Part shown: piece by piece, positions 1-9,063 of the stretch
Layout: each line of letters opens with the position of its first letter
How positions within the stretch are numbered: the stretch's first letter is position 1
Assembly (NCBI GenBank): GCA_001447805.1
Contig: CP013099.1
Span: forward strand, 1,364,001-1,428,000
Length of the DNA: 64,000 nt
Direction of reading: 5' to 3'
DNA from: Candidatus Tenderia electrophaga
GTDB taxonomy: Bacteria > Pseudomonadota > Gammaproteobacteria > Tenderiales > Tenderiaceae
Notes under the pieces: generated by a model
The model's input: the letters and a program-made list of their open reading frames with translations, nothing else
The model's database searches: none
What the model was told of the DNA's origin: nothing
Made by a program: the position numbers and the translations under genes

Positions 1-27
1 CGGCTTGGCAATAAGGTAGACTGAGCC

Positions 28-777
28 ATGCGCATTTTGGTTAGTAATGATGATGGTTTCCAGGCCCCGGGCATCCAGGTCTTGGCCCAGATCTTGCGCA
101 GCATGGCGGAGGTCACCGTCGTGGCCCCGGATCGCAATCGCAGCGGTGCCAGCAACTCCCTCACTCTGGAACGTCCCCTCAGGCCGCGCACTATCGAAGA
201 GAATCTGATTTCCGTGGACGGCACGCCGACCGATTGCGTGCACCTGGCCATTACCGGATTGTTGCAGCATGAGCCGGACATGGTGATTGCCGGCATCAAC
301 GCCGGGGCCAATCTGGGCGATGATGTGCTGTACTCCGGTACCGTGGCGGCGGCGACGGAAGGACGATTTCTCGGTCTGCCCGCCATCGCCGTATCGCTGG
401 TGGGTGAGCAGCTGATCCATTACGATACCGCGGCGCGGGCCGCCATCACCTTGATCAAGCGCTTGCACAATAACCCGCTGCCGGTCGATACCATCCTCAA
501 TATCAATGTGCCCGACGTGCCGTGGGACAAGCTGGAAGGCTTCGAGGCCACGCGCCTGGGACGACGCCACAAATCGGAGCCGGTGATCCGCAGTCACGAT
601 CCGCGCGGCCGCGAAATCTTCTGGGTTGGTCCCGCCGGCGCCGAGCAGGACGCCGGCCCCGGCACGGATTTTCACGCCATCCGTTATAACCGCGTTTCGG
701 TAACCCCTATCCAAATCGATTTGACCCGCTACACGGCTCTGGATCAGGTGGCGAGCTGGCTGCATGGAGTGAAGTAA
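28..777 (+). CDS. surE: 5'/3'-nucleotidase SurE
   Basis: SurE is a metal-dependent phosphatase acting on nucleoside 5'- and 3'-monophosphates in the cytoplasm. The 249 residues match the usual family length. The N-terminal metal-binding motif VSNDDGF is at residues 5-11, the NRSGASNS motif is near residue 40, and the [20 protein letters not shown] block is near residues 90-109. It starts the surE-pcm-yqaA-nlpD-rpoS series seen in many gammaproteobacteria, and its stop codon is one base from the pcm start, which suggests co-translation. Function is taken from the family; nothing looks unusual. Confidence 0.97.
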   Translation: MRILVSNDDGFQAPGIQVLAQILRSMAEVTVVAPDRNRSGASNSLTLERPLRPRTIEENLISVDGTPTDCVHLAITGLLQHEPDMVIAGINAGANLGDDVLYSGTVAAATEGRFLGLPAIAVSLVGEQLIHYDTAARAAITLIKRLHNNPLPVDTILNINVPDVPWDKLEGFEATRLGRRHKSEPVIRSHDPRGREIFWVGPAGAEQDAGPGTDFHAIRYNRVSVTPIQIDLTRYTALDQVASWLHGVK

Positions 778-778
778 A

Positions 779-1441
779 GTGGCTGTGGGTATTCATAACG
801 GCATCGGCATGACGTCGCAGCGCACCCGTGAACGCCTGGTGAGCCGGTTGCGCGAGTCGGGCATCCGCAACAAGAAGGTGCTGGAGGTGATGCTGAAGAC
901 ACCACGCCACGTCTTCGTCGACGAAGCCTTGGGCAGCCGCGCCTATGATGATACCGCCCTGCCTATCGGCTTTGGTCAGACCATTTCCCAGCCCTACATC
1001 GTCGCCCGTATGACTGAGATCCTGCTCGAGACCGGTCTCTGCGACAAGGTGCTTGAGATCGGCACCGGCTCCGGTTATCAGGCCGCGGTGCTGTCCCAGC
1101 TCGTGGGGCAAGTGTATAGCGTGGAACGTATCGGCGCATTGTTGACCCGGGCGCGCAAACGTATTCGCGCACTCAATCTCTACAACGTGCGCATGAAGAC
1201 CTTCGACGGCCACCTGGGCTGGCGCGAAAACGCGCCTTACGACGCGATCATTCTCACCGCCGCGCCGGAGGAGATACCGCCGGAATTGCTGGCGCAATTG
1301 AAGCACGGCGGGCGCCTGATCGCGCCGGTGGGGGTTGCCGGGCAGCAGCAGCTCCATTTGATTATGCACACGCCCAGCGGTTACGAATGTTCGATTATTG
1401 AGGATGTGAGTTTCGTCCCCTTGTTGCCGGGGAATCGGTAA
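779..1441 (+). CDS. pcm: Protein-L-isoaspartate O-methyltransferase
   Basis: Pcm methylates isoaspartyl residues in damaged proteins using S-adenosylmethionine. The substrate-binding segment GQTISQPYIVARM is at residues 66-78 and SAM motif I, VLEIGTGSGY, at residues 91-100, followed by the DAIILTAAPEEIP block. At 220 residues the length is normal. The GTG start at 779 is preceded by GGAG at 766-769 inside the end of surE. An alternative ATG at 809 would remove ten poorly conserved residues. Co-occurrence with surE, nlpD and rpoS fits a stress or stationary-phase role. Confidence 0.96.
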   Translation: MAVGIHNGIGMTSQRTRERLVSRLRESGIRNKKVLEVMLKTPRHVFVDEALGSRAYDDTALPIGFGQTISQPYIVARMTEILLETGLCDKVLEIGTGSGYQAAVLSQLVGQVYSVERIGALLTRARKRIRALNLYNVRMKTFDGHLGWRENAPYDAIILTAAPEEIPPELLAQLKHGGRLIAPVGVAGQQQLHLIMHTPSGYECSIIEDVSFVPLLPGNR

Positions 1442-1447
1442 GCGTCC

Positions 1448-2029
1448 ATGGGTTTCTTCTCCCGCCTCTATGACAAGGTGCTGATCTGGGCCGCGCATCG
1501 TCATGCCGCCTGGTACCTGGGCGGGCTGAGTTTCGCCGAGTCGTCGTTCTTTCCCATTCCGCCCGATGTGATGCTGGCCCCCATGGCCCTGGCGCGACCC
1601 GAGCGCGCCTGGCACTACGCCCTGATCACCACCGTCACCTCGGCGCTGGGCGGTGTGTTCGGCTATTTGATCGGCGTGTTCGCCTTTGAGCTGATCGAAC
1701 CCTTGTTGCATGAGTTCGGGTATTGGGAGAACTTTCAGTCGGCGGTGGAATGGTTTAAGGAGTGGGGCTTCTGGGTGGTGTTTCTGGCCGGTTTCTCGCC
1801 CATTCCCTATAAGGTCTTCACCATCTCCGCCGGCACCGTCGGCATGGCGTTTTTGCCCTTCCTGGTGGCGTCGTTGATCGGACGCGGCGCGCGCTTCTTT
1901 TTAGTGGCCGGTTTAATTCGCTGGGGTGGGGTGCGCATGGACCGCATGTTGCGTAGCTATATCGACCGTCTCGGCTGGATTTTTGTTGTGGCGGCGATCG
2001 TGCTATATCTAGTGCTTAATGGCGTTTAA
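1448..2029 (+). CDS. YqaA-family (DedA/SNARE-associated-like) inner membrane protein
   Basis: This 193-residue membrane protein belongs to the YqaA branch of the DedA/VTT (SNARE-associated Golgi protein) superfamily. The branch motif AESSFFPIPPDVML is near residues 31-44, and the second re-entrant motif FSPIPYKVFTISAG is near residues 116-129. Hydrophobic segments flank both. DedA-type proteins are linked to lipid scrambling and membrane energetics, but the exact substrate of YqaA is not established. The gene sits 6 bp after pcm and overlaps the start of nlpD by 11 bp, so it appears to be translated within the same unit. Confidence 0.9.
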   Translation: MGFFSRLYDKVLIWAAHRHAAWYLGGLSFAESSFFPIPPDVMLAPMALARPERAWHYALITTVTSALGGVFGYLIGVFAFELIEPLLHEFGYWENFQSAVEWFKEWGFWVVFLAGFSPIPYKVFTISAGTVGMAFLPFLVASLIGRGARFFLVAGLIRWGGVRMDRMLRSYIDRLGWIFVVAAIVLYLVLNGV

Positions 2030-2774
2030 ATGTAAGCGATTATTTCATTCCGTCCGCCTCGGCCTATGCGTGCTTCTCGGTGTTTTGCTTTCCGGCTGCG
2101 GCGCGCATGTATATCATCAGGTGCGGCCGGGCGACACCCTGTATTCCATCAGTTGGCATTACAAGCAGGATTACCGCGAACTGGCGGCCTGGAACGGCCT
2201 CGCGCCGCCGTACACCATTCGCCAAGGCCAGTGGCTGCGCGTCGCCCCGCCCGGCCCCGAGGCCGGACTGGCGCCGCCGGTCTATACCCAGCGGCCGGAC
2301 CTGGCCGAGGGCAAAAATGCCTCTAAAACTATGGAAACTAGCCGTCGTCCTGATTCCACCGCGACACAAGCAGAGGAATCGCTAGCCTCTCTCTCTGCAT
2401 CGTCGCCAAGTGATTGGATCTGGCCGGTAAAGGGGACGCTGTTACGCAAGTTTGCCGCCGGCACGCCCGGTAAGCAGGGTATCGATATCGGCGGCGAGGC
2501 CGGTGCCGTGGTGCGGGCCGCCGCCGGCGGCAAGGTGGTCTATAGCGGCAATGGTTTGCGCGGTTACGGCAATCTGATCATTATCAAACACAATGAAAAG
2601 TTTCTCAGCGCCTACGCCCATAATCAGAGTATTCTGGTTCGCGAAGGGGCTCTGGTAAAACAGGGTGACGCGGTTGCCCGCATGGGTAACAGCGAAACCC
2701 GTGAGCCAAAGTTGCATTTCCAGATCCGCATTAGCGGCCAGCCGGTCGACCCGTTACGCTACCTTCCCGAGTGA
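2019..2774 (+). CDS. nlpD: Lipoprotein NlpD, LysM plus degenerate LytM (M23) domain
   Basis: NlpD activates the septal amidase AmiC during cell separation. A lipoprotein signal peptide ends in LLSGC with the lipidated Cys at residue 27. A LysM peptidoglycan-binding module follows (about residues 31-76), then a linker and a C-terminal M23/LytM domain (about residues 130-250). The zinc site is degenerate: the first ligand position reads KQGIDIGG where active M23 enzymes have a His, and the last reads LHFQIR. This matches E. coli NlpD, which is an activator rather than an enzyme. Its coding region probably carries an rpoS promoter, as in E. coli (inference). Confidence 0.95.
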   Translation: MAFKCKRLFHSVRLGLCVLLGVLLSGCGAHVYHQVRPGDTLYSISWHYKQDYRELAAWNGLAPPYTIRQGQWLRVAPPGPEAGLAPPVYTQRPDLAEGKNASKTMETSRRPDSTATQAEESLASLSASSPSDWIWPVKGTLLRKFAAGTPGKQGIDIGGEAGAVVRAAAGGKVVYSGNGLRGYGNLIIIKHNEKFLSAYAHNQSILVREGALVKQGDAVARMGNSETREPKLHFQIRISGQPVDPLRYLPE

Positions 2775-2903
2775 TTTTCATGTTAGGCTTTTGTGGACAA
2801 TGAAACACATACTGGGTTACCCAATTTCATCAAACAAAGACGTGAGCGGCGAATCTTTATCTCTTCGCCGGCGGGTCACGCAAAGCAGCGAGGGGGCTTT
2901 GTA

Positions 2904-3905
2904 GTGGTTGATAAGCGGGATGATGACAGCGCCGTTGACGAGAATGTTGAATTGAAAGGCGTTGATGAAGAGTTGAAAACGAGGTCGTCATGGCCCGAAG
3001 ATGAGGACAGCGGCAGCAAGCCGGCTGCAACAGCTCCCCAGGAAAATGCAGAGTCATCCTGGCAATCGGTGGAAACCTCCCTGGACGCGACGCGCCTGTA
3101 TCTCAATGAGATCGGATTTTCGCCTTTGCTGACGGCGGAGCAAGAGGTCTATTACTCGCGCCTGGCCCAAAAAGGGGACGAGGCGGCGCGTAAGAAAATG
3201 ATCGAGAGCAACCTGCGCCTGGTAGTCAAGATTGCGCGTTACTACATGAAACGCGGTCTGGCCTTTCTCGATCTGATCGAAGAGGGCAACCTGGGTCTGA
3301 TTCATGCGGTGGAGAAGTTCGATCCCGAACGCGGTTTTCGTTTTTCCACCTATGCCACCTGGTGGATTCGCCAGACCATCGAACGCGCACTGATGAATCA
3401 AACCCGCACCATTCGTCTGCCAGTGCACGTGGTCAAGCAAATCAACAGCTATCAAAAGGCGGCGCGCAGGCTGGCCCAGACCCTCGACCACGAGCCCAGC
3501 GCCGAAGAGGTGGCAGAGAACCTGGATCTGCCGCTCAAGGATGTGCAGAACATCCTCGGCCTGAGCGAACAACTGTCCACGGTGGAGTCGGCCAATCTCG
3601 ACAAGGACAAAATGCTGCAAGAGACGGTGGCCGACGACAAGCAGCTCGATCCCTCATCCGTGCTGCAAATGGAAGAGGTGCAGGCCTGTCTGCATGACTG
3701 GCTGGCCCAGCTCAATGACAAGCAACGGCAAGTGGTGGAGCAGCGCTTCGGCCTCAACGGCGACGACGTGGCTACCCTGGAAGAAGTGGGCGAGCGTATC
3801 GGCGTGACCCGCGAACGGGTCCGCCAAATTCAGGTGGAGGCGCTGAAAAAGCTGCGCAAGATTCTGGAAAAAGAGGGTGTGTCCGGCGACCAACTATTGG
3901 GCTAG
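2904..3905 (+). CDS. rpoS: RNA polymerase sigma factor RpoS
   Basis: This is the stationary-phase and general-stress sigma factor. It has an acidic N-terminus, region 1.2 ([20 protein letters not shown]), a highly conserved region 2 with [19 protein letters not shown] and [16 protein letters not shown], region 3, and a region 4 helix-turn-helix ending in [18 protein letters not shown] place the start at GTG 2904, giving 333 residues against about 330 in E. coli, because a G-rich ribosome site (gaggggg, 2890-2896) lies just upstream. An upstream in-frame GTG at 2793 would add 37 basic residues unlike any RpoS N-terminus. It directly follows nlpD. Confidence 0.95.
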   Translation: MVDKRDDDSAVDENVELKGVDEELKTRSSWPEDEDSGSKPAATAPQENAESSWQSVETSLDATRLYLNEIGFSPLLTAEQEVYYSRLAQKGDEAARKKMIESNLRLVVKIARYYMKRGLAFLDLIEEGNLGLIHAVEKFDPERGFRFSTYATWWIRQTIERALMNQTRTIRLPVHVVKQINSYQKAARRLAQTLDHEPSAEEVAENLDLPLKDVQNILGLSEQLSTVESANLDKDKMLQETVADDKQLDPSSVLQMEEVQACLHDWLAQLNDKQRQVVEQRFGLNGDDVATLEEVGERIGVTRERVRQIQVEALKKLRKILEKEGVSGDQLLG

Positions 3906-3923
3906 CCCGCGTCCTGCGCGGGC
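3905..3923. terminator. GC-rich hairpin between convergent genes
   Basis: A perfect 7-bp stem (GCCCGCG/CGCGGGC) with a 5-base loop fills the whole gap between the rpoS stop codon and the stop codon of the convergent gene at 3924. There is no T-run on either side, so it is a terminator-like hairpin by position rather than a textbook intrinsic terminator. Confidence 0.5.
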
Positions 3924-4361
3924 TTAGATCATCATCAAGGCCGCCGCGACGCGGCGTTCTTCATACGACAACACATTGTAGGTACGGCAGGCGGCCGCCG
4001 TATCCATGATCTCGAAACCGATACCCGCCTCGACCAGCGGTCGCAGCAGGGCCCGCTTCGGCCACTGCAGCCGGGCGCCGGTGCCGATGATGGCCACCTC
4101 CGGATTCAATTGCGCCAGCGCCGCCACATGCGCTTGGGTCAATTCTTCGACGCACTGCGGCGGCCAGTCGCGGATCAGCTGTTTCGCGGTAATGATGGCG
4201 CTGCTGGTGAGGCTCTCCTGCTGCAGGCCCTTGGCCGGGTTTCCCGCGGCATCGGTCTCTTCATTGAGTTCTGCCAGCAGGGGGACCAGCACCACGACTT
4301 CGCCCCTGTCATAGCCCTTGATGCTGTAGTGGTGGATGTCCAGATCCTGGTGGATTTGCAT
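3924..4361 (-). CDS. Mth938-like domain (DUF498) protein
   Basis: This 145-residue protein matches the Mth938-like/NDUFAF3-related fold found as small single-domain proteins in many proteobacteria. Recognisable features are the N-terminal SIKGYDRGEVVV segment, the central PEVAIIGTGARLQWPKRALL strand-turn and the C-terminal GFEIMDTAAACRTYNVLSYEERRVAAALM block. The biochemical role in bacteria is not settled; in mitochondria the related NDUFAF3 assists complex I assembly. It is transcribed toward rpoS and diverges from the aminotransferase gene beyond 4440. Confidence 0.85.
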   Translation of the reverse strand: MQIHQDLDIHHYSIKGYDRGEVVVLVPLLAELNEETDAAGNPAKGLQQESLTSSAIITAKQLIRDWPPQCVEELTQAHVAALAQLNPEVAIIGTGARLQWPKRALLRPLVEAGIGFEIMDTAAACRTYNVLSYEERRVAAALMMI

Positions 4362-4517
4362 CGTCCCCGTCCCTTGATGATAAAAATGTCTATTTTTACT
4401 GACTGTAACGCTGGGTTCAAGGGTGAAAATCTAGCATAATTGACAGTTTTTGGGGCCGTCGGTATGTTACGCCCTTTGGTTCGGGTGCCCGCGAACCCGC
4501 TAGCTGGAAGTACGACT

Positions 4518-5705
4518 TTGATCGAAGAATTTCCGAGAATAAAACGACTGCCGCCGTATGTCTTTAATATCGTCAACGACCTCAAGGCCAAGGCCCGGGC
4601 CCGCGGCGAGGACATTATCGATTTCGGCATGGGCAACCCGGATCAGCCCACGCCCAAGCACATTGTCGACAAGCTGGTGGAGGCGGCGCAACGCGGCGAT
4701 ACCCACCGTTATTCCCTCTCGCGCGGCATTCCGCGGCTGAGGAAGGCGATCTGCACCTGGTACCGCAACCGCTACCAGGTTGAGTTGGACTATGACAGCG
4801 AGGCCATCGTCACCATCGGCTCCAAGGAAGGGCTGGCCCATCTGGCCCTGGCCACCGTGGGGCCGGGCGACGCCGTGCTGGTGCCCAATCCCTCGTATCC
4901 GATACATCCCTACGGCTTCGTCATCGCCGGGGCGGACATCCGCCACGTGCCCATCGTGCCGGGCGGTGACTTTTTCGACGAGCTGGAAAAGGCCATCCGC
5001 GACTCCTGGCCCAAGCCCAAGATGCTGGTGCTGAATTTCCCCAGCAATCCCACCACTCAGTGCGTCGAGCTGGAATTCTTCGAAAAGGTGGTGGCCATCG
5101 CCAAGGAGCACCAGATCTGGGTGGTCCATGATCTGGCCTATGCGGATATCGTCTTCGACGGCTACAAGGCGCCCTCCATCCTGCAGGTGCCGGGGGCCAA
5201 AGAGGTGGCGGTGGAATTCTTCACCCTGTCGAAAAGCTACAACATGCCCGGCTGGCGCGTCGGTTTCATGGTGGGCAATCCCGTCCTGGTGGCGGCGCTG
5301 GCGCGCATGAAATCCTATCTCGACTACGGCATGTTCACGCCGGTGCAGGTGGCCGCCATCCACGCCCTGGAGGCCTCGCAGGAATGCGTCACGGAGATCT
5401 GCGCCATGTACCAGAGTCGCCGCGACGTGCTCTGCAACGGCCTTAACTCCATCGGTTGGCAGGTGGAGCCGCCCAAGGGCACCATGTTCGTGTGGGCGCC
5501 GATCCCCGAGCAATATCGCCACATGGGCTCGCTGGAGTTTTCGAAAAAGCTGCTCAAAGAGGCTAAAGTTGCCGTATCGCCCGGGGTCGGGTTCGGCGAA
5601 TACGGCGATGATTTTGTGCGCTTCGGTCTGATCGAAAACGAACATCGCACGCGCCAGGCGATTCGCGGTATTCGTGATATGCTGCGCCACGATGCGCAAG
5701 CATAA
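4518..5705 (+). CDS. alaC: AlaC-type PLP-dependent aminotransferase (probable glutamate-pyruvate transaminase)
   Basis: This class I/II aminotransferase closely resembles AlaC/YfdZ, which makes alanine from pyruvate with glutamate as donor. It has the N-terminal signature [17 protein letters not shown], the substrate-loop [13 protein letters not shown], and the PLP lysine in [18 protein letters not shown] choose TTG 4518, preceded by GGAAG at 4506-4510, giving 395 residues that begin exactly where homologues begin. An upstream TTG at 4440 would add 26 residues of unlike sequence. The next gene on the same strand is hom, an arrangement common in beta- and gammaproteobacteria. Exact substrate preference is inferred. 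Confidence 0.9.
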   Translation: MIEEFPRIKRLPPYVFNIVNDLKAKARARGEDIIDFGMGNPDQPTPKHIVDKLVEAAQRGDTHRYSLSRGIPRLRKAICTWYRNRYQVELDYDSEAIVTIGSKEGLAHLALATVGPGDAVLVPNPSYPIHPYGFVIAGADIRHVPIVPGGDFFDELEKAIRDSWPKPKMLVLNFPSNPTTQCVELEFFEKVVAIAKEHQIWVVHDLAYADIVFDGYKAPSILQVPGAKEVAVEFFTLSKSYNMPGWRVGFMVGNPVLVAALARMKSYLDYGMFTPVQVAAIHALEASQECVTEICAMYQSRRDVLCNGLNSIGWQVEPPKGTMFVWAPIPEQYRHMGSLEFSKKLLKEAKVAVSPGVGFGEYGDDFVRFGLIENEHRTRQAIRGIRDMLRHDAQA

Positions 5706-5748
5706 ATCAAATAAAATATATTATAAATAACAGGTTAGGAGATATATC

Positions 5749-7062
5749 TTGAAACCAGTTAAAGTCGGTTTGTTGGGCTTAGGAACGGTCGGCGGCGGTA
5801 CCGTCAGTGTTTTGCAACGCAATGCGGAGGAGATCCAGCGCCGTGCCGGGCGCGGCATCGAAATCGCCATCGCCGCCGCCCGGGACCTCGATAAAGAACG
5901 CCCCTTCGACAGCTCCAAAATCGAACTCACCACCGATCCTCAGGCCGTGGTCAGCCACCCCGAGGTGGAGGTGGTGATCGAGCTCATCGGCGGCACCGAC
6001 ACCGCCCGCGAATTGGTGATGCAGGCCATCGCCAACGACAAGCACGTGGTCACCGCCAATAAGGCGCTGATCGCCAAGCACGGCAACGAAATCTTCGCCG
6101 CCGCGCAAAAGCAGGGCGTGATGGTGGCCTTCGAGGCCGCCGTGGCCGGCGGCATCCCCATCATCAAGGCCATCCGCGAGGGCCTGGCGGGCAATCGCAT
6201 CGAATGGCTGGCCGGCATTATCAACGGCACCGGCAACTTCATCCTCACCGAGATGCGCGACAAGGGCCGCGACTTCGCCGACGTACTGGCCGAGGCGCAG
6301 AAACTGGGATATGCCGAGGCCGATCCCACCTTCGATGTGGAAGGTATCGATGCCGCCCACAAGCTCACTATCCTGGCCTCTATCGCCTTCGGCATCCCCT
6401 TGCAATTCGACGCCTGTTATACCGAAGGCATCAGCCACATCACCCCCGAAGACGTGGAATACGCCGAGGAACTGGGCTATCGCATCAAGCACCTGGGCGT
6501 GTCGCGCCGCACCGATAGCGGCGTAGAATTGCGCGTGCATCCGACCCTGATCCCGTATCGTCGCCTGATCGCCAATGTGGACGGGGTCATGAACGCCGTG
6601 CTGGTCAAGGGTGATGCCGTCGGGCCCACACTGTATTACGGCGCCGGCGCCGGCGCCGACCCCACCGCCTCCGCCGTGGTGGCTGACGTGGTCGACGTGG
6701 TGCGGGTGCTGACCGCCGATCCGGAGAACCGGGTGCCGCATCTGGCCTTCCAGCCCGACCAGCTGTCGGATCTGCCGGTGTTGCCCATGGCCGATATCGA
6801 GACCGCCTACTACCTGCGCCTGGAGGCCAGCGACAAGCCCGGCGTGTTGGCCGACGTCACCCGTATCCTGGCCGACTTGGATATCAGCATCGAGGCCCTG
6901 CTGCAGAAAGAGCCGGCCGAAGAGGCCGCCAGCGTGCCGGTGATCATCCTCACCCATCGCATCCGCGAGGGGCGCATGAATGACGCCATCAGCCGCATCG
7001 AGGCGCTGGCGACCATCCAGGGCAAGGTGACGCGCATCCGACTTGAGGCCTTAGACGCCTAA
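5749..7062 (+). CDS. hom: Homoserine dehydrogenase
   Basis: Hom reduces aspartate semialdehyde to homoserine in threonine and methionine synthesis. The N-terminal dinucleotide fold KVGLLGLGTVGGGTV is at residues 4-18, and the catalytic domain includes AAVAGGIPIIKAIREGLAGNRI and GTGNFILTEM. A C-terminal ACT domain (about residues 345-425) begins YYLRLEASDKPGVLADVTRIL and implies feedback inhibition by threonine. The 437-residue length is that of the monofunctional enzyme without a fused aspartokinase. The TTG start is supported by TAGGAG at 5736-5741. It lies upstream of thrC, separated by a repeat-filled gap. Confidence 0.96.
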   Translation: MKPVKVGLLGLGTVGGGTVSVLQRNAEEIQRRAGRGIEIAIAAARDLDKERPFDSSKIELTTDPQAVVSHPEVEVVIELIGGTDTARELVMQAIANDKHVVTANKALIAKHGNEIFAAAQKQGVMVAFEAAVAGGIPIIKAIREGLAGNRIEWLAGIINGTGNFILTEMRDKGRDFADVLAEAQKLGYAEADPTFDVEGIDAAHKLTILASIAFGIPLQFDACYTEGISHITPEDVEYAEELGYRIKHLGVSRRTDSGVELRVHPTLIPYRRLIANVDGVMNAVLVKGDAVGPTLYYGAGAGADPTASAVVADVVDVVRVLTADPENRVPHLAFQPDQLSDLPVLPMADIETAYYLRLEASDKPGVLADVTRILADLDISIEALLQKEPAEEAASVPVIILTHRIREGRMNDAISRIEALATIQGKVTRIRLEALDA

Positions 7063-7076
7063 TCGAGCCCAACTAA

Positions 7077-7300
7077 TAGGCCCCCCCCCTTTGAAAAGGG
7101 GGGCTAGGGGGGATTTAAGGCCGAGCCCCCACACCCGGCAATGGAATAAAATCCCCCCAACCCCCCTTTACAAAAGGGGGGAACAGGGCGAGGTGGCCAA
7201 TAACTGGTGCTGCCCTGCGGTCTGGGGATCGTTTATAATTGCCCGCCCGATAAAGAGTTTTTGTAAAAGTTAAAGCAGTTTCTCAAGGAGCCGCAGCCAT
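7077..7300. repeat. First unit of a 224-bp tandem duplication of the thrC leader
   Basis: This unit is nearly identical to 7301-7524. It begins with an inverted C-tract/G-tract palindrome (cccccctttgaaaagggggg and its reverse partner near 7150-7182), then carries a TATAAT box at 7234-7239, a conserved AAAAGTTAAAG stretch, and a caaggag ribosome site at about 7284-7290 followed by CCATT. The position equivalent to the thrC ATG is ATT, so it cannot start translation there. The C/G-tract palindrome resembles dispersed non-coding palindromic repeats known in several bacteria. Confidence 0.9.
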
Positions 7301-7524
7301 TAGGTTCCCCCCTTTGAAAAGGGGGGCTAGGGGGGATTTAAGGCCGAGCCCCCACACCCGGCGATGAAATGAAATCCCCCCCAACCCCCCTTTACAAAAA
7401 GGGGGAACAGGGCGGGGCGGCCAATAACTGGTGCTGCCCTGCGGTCTGGGAATCGTTTATAATCGCCCGTCCAACAACACATTTTTGCAAAAGTTAAAGT
7501 AGTTCCTCAAGGAGTCACAGCCAT
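7301..7524. repeat. Second unit of the tandem duplication, forming the active thrC leader
   Basis: This is the second 224-bp copy. Its TATAAT box is at 7458-7463, exactly 224 bp after the first, and its ribosome site caaggag (about 7508-7514) serves the thrC ATG at 7523-7525. It differs from the first copy by scattered substitutions, so the duplication is not brand new. Confidence 0.9.
7458..7463 (+). promoter_or_regulatory. Candidate thrC promoter -10 box
   Basis: TATAAT lies 59 bp before the thrC start and is conserved in both repeat units. The matching -35 region (about 7435-7440, tgccct) is weak, so the promoter assignment rests mainly on the -10 box. Confidence 0.45.
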
Positions 7525-8605
7525 GCCTTTCCGTCCCCGCTATACCGGCCTGATCGAAAAATACCGCGACCGCCTGCCGGTGCACGACGACACCCGCATC
7601 ATCAGCCTGGGCGAGGGCAACACGCCGCTGATCCGCCTTAACAACATCCCGCGTGAGCTGGGCAAGGACGTGGATATCTACGTCAAATACGAAGGCCTCA
7701 ACCCCACCGGTTCCTTCAAGGACCGCGGCATGACCATGGCCGTGACCAAGGCGGTGGAAGAGGGCAGCAAGGCCATCATCTGCGCCTCCACCGGCAATAC
7801 TTCGGCTGCTGCCGCGGCCTATGCCGCACGCGCCGGTATCACCGCCTTCGTGCTGATCCCGGAAGGCAAGATCGCCCTGGGCAAGCTCTCCCAGGCCATG
7901 ATGCACGGCGCCGTGGTGATCCAGATCAGGGGCAACTTCGACGCCGGCATGCAGATCGTGAAGGACGTGGCTAAACAGGCGCCGGTCACCATCGTCAACT
8001 CCATCAATCCCTATCGCCTGCAGGGCCAGAAGACCGCCGCCTTCGAGATCGTCGAAGAGCTGGAGTGCGCGCCCGACTACCACTGCCTGCCGGTGGGCAA
8101 CGCCGGTAACATCTCGGCCCACTGGATGGGGTACAAAGAGTACAAAGAGCACGGCATCGTCAACAAGCTGCCGCACATGGTGGGTTATCAGGCCACCGGT
8201 TCCGCGCCCTTCATGCGCGGCGCGATGGTTGACGACCCCGACACCGTCGCCACCGCCATCCGCATCGGTCATCCGCAGAGCTGGGATCTGGCCTGGAAAC
8301 TGAAAGAGGAGTCCAACGGCTGGTTCGACGAGTGCAGCGATGCAGAGATCCTGGCGGCGCAGAAACTGCTGGCGCAGAAAGAGGGTGTCTTCTGCGAGCC
8401 CGCCTCCGCCGCCTCCCTGGCCGGCGCCATGCGCGATATCCAGAGCGGCAAGATCCCCGAAGGCAGCAAGATCGTCTGCACCCTTACCGGGCACGGTTTG
8501 AAGGATCCGGACGTGGCCATCGAGCAAAGCAAGGGCGGCATGGTCACCGTCGAGGCCAGCATGGATGCGGTCAAGCAGGCGATTCTGGACAATATGGCGG
8601 ATTAA
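7523..8605 (+). CDS. thrC: Threonine synthase
   Basis: ThrC converts O-phosphohomoserine to threonine with PLP. The PLP-lysine motif NPTGSFKDRGM is near residues 57-67, and the phosphate/cofactor loop ICASTGNTSAAAAAYAARAG follows at about residue 91. PVGNAGNISAHWMGYKEY and the C-terminal CTLTGHGLKDPD are also family hallmarks. At 360 residues it is the compact type common outside enterics. It follows hom and completes the two last committed steps of threonine synthesis. Confidence 0.96.
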   Translation: MPFRPRYTGLIEKYRDRLPVHDDTRIISLGEGNTPLIRLNNIPRELGKDVDIYVKYEGLNPTGSFKDRGMTMAVTKAVEEGSKAIICASTGNTSAAAAAYAARAGITAFVLIPEGKIALGKLSQAMMHGAVVIQIRGNFDAGMQIVKDVAKQAPVTIVNSINPYRLQGQKTAAFEIVEELECAPDYHCLPVGNAGNISAHWMGYKEYKEHGIVNKLPHMVGYQATGSAPFMRGAMVDDPDTVATAIRIGHPQSWDLAWKLKEESNGWFDECSDAEILAAQKLLAQKEGVFCEPASAASLAGAMRDIQSGKIPEGSKIVCTLTGHGLKDPDVAIEQSKGGMVTVEASMDAVKQAILDNMAD

Positions 8606-8633
8606 GGCTTGAGCGCATCCGGCTGAAAGGGGG

Positions 8634-8662
8634 TTGACAAACCGGCAACCGACCGTGAGAAT
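8634..8662 (+). promoter_or_regulatory. Candidate promoter of the metal-efflux cluster
   Basis: TTGACA (8634-8639) and GAGAAT (8657-8662) are separated by 17 bp, 9 bp before the ATG of the His-rich gene. If this is the promoter, its transcript would have almost no leader, and no ribosome site is visible before that ATG. Confidence 0.4.
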
Positions 8663-8671
8663 CATTCGCTA

Positions 8672-8983
8672 ATGAAGCAGACGATCTCATTAATGCTGTT
8701 AATCACCACCCTTTGGTCGGGGCTGGCCTTCGCTTGGGATAGCCACCCCGAGGCCGCCATGGGCCATGGGGCGGCGCTCGTGTTGGCCGACGACCCCGCC
8801 GACCATCCTGATAACGATCTCCATCACGCCGATCACTGTTGTCACGGCGCCTCACACCTGACGGGGATTTTCAACGACTTCGCGATGCACCTGGATGCCC
8901 CGCACGGGGCTTATCAACGGCCTCGCGCCATTGCACTACCCTCGCTGTATATTCCCCCTTTCCTGAAACCGCCCATCGTTTAA
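8672..8983 (+). CDS. Small exported His-rich protein of a metal-efflux cluster (CzcI-like by position)
   Basis: The 103-residue product has a signal peptide (MKQTISLMLLITTLWSGLAFA, cut near residue 21). The mature part is rich in His and Asp, with HHADHCCHGASHL in the centre and a proline-rich tail ending LKPPIV. Small periplasmic proteins of this type precede czcCBA genes in heavy-metal resistance clusters. Metal binding by the His/Cys segment is inferred from composition. A regulatory or buffering role is likely but not shown. It is transcribed toward the efflux trio. Confidence 0.65.
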   Translation: MKQTISLMLLITTLWSGLAFAWDSHPEAAMGHGAALVLADDPADHPDNDLHHADHCCHGASHLTGIFNDFAMHLDAPHGAYQRPRAIALPSLYIPPFLKPPIV

Positions 8984-9063
8984 ATCCTTCGTCACCCGAT
9001 ATGTGCCGCGTCCCCGTTGACGGCGGTGCCTAGATTCGTCACCTCTCCGAAGGATTGAACAAT

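Noticed and set aside
707-1711. Long minus-strand frame opposite pcm and neighbours
   Set aside because: It is the shadow of GC-rich codons in pcm; no family match, no ribosome site, and three well-supported genes lie on the other strand.
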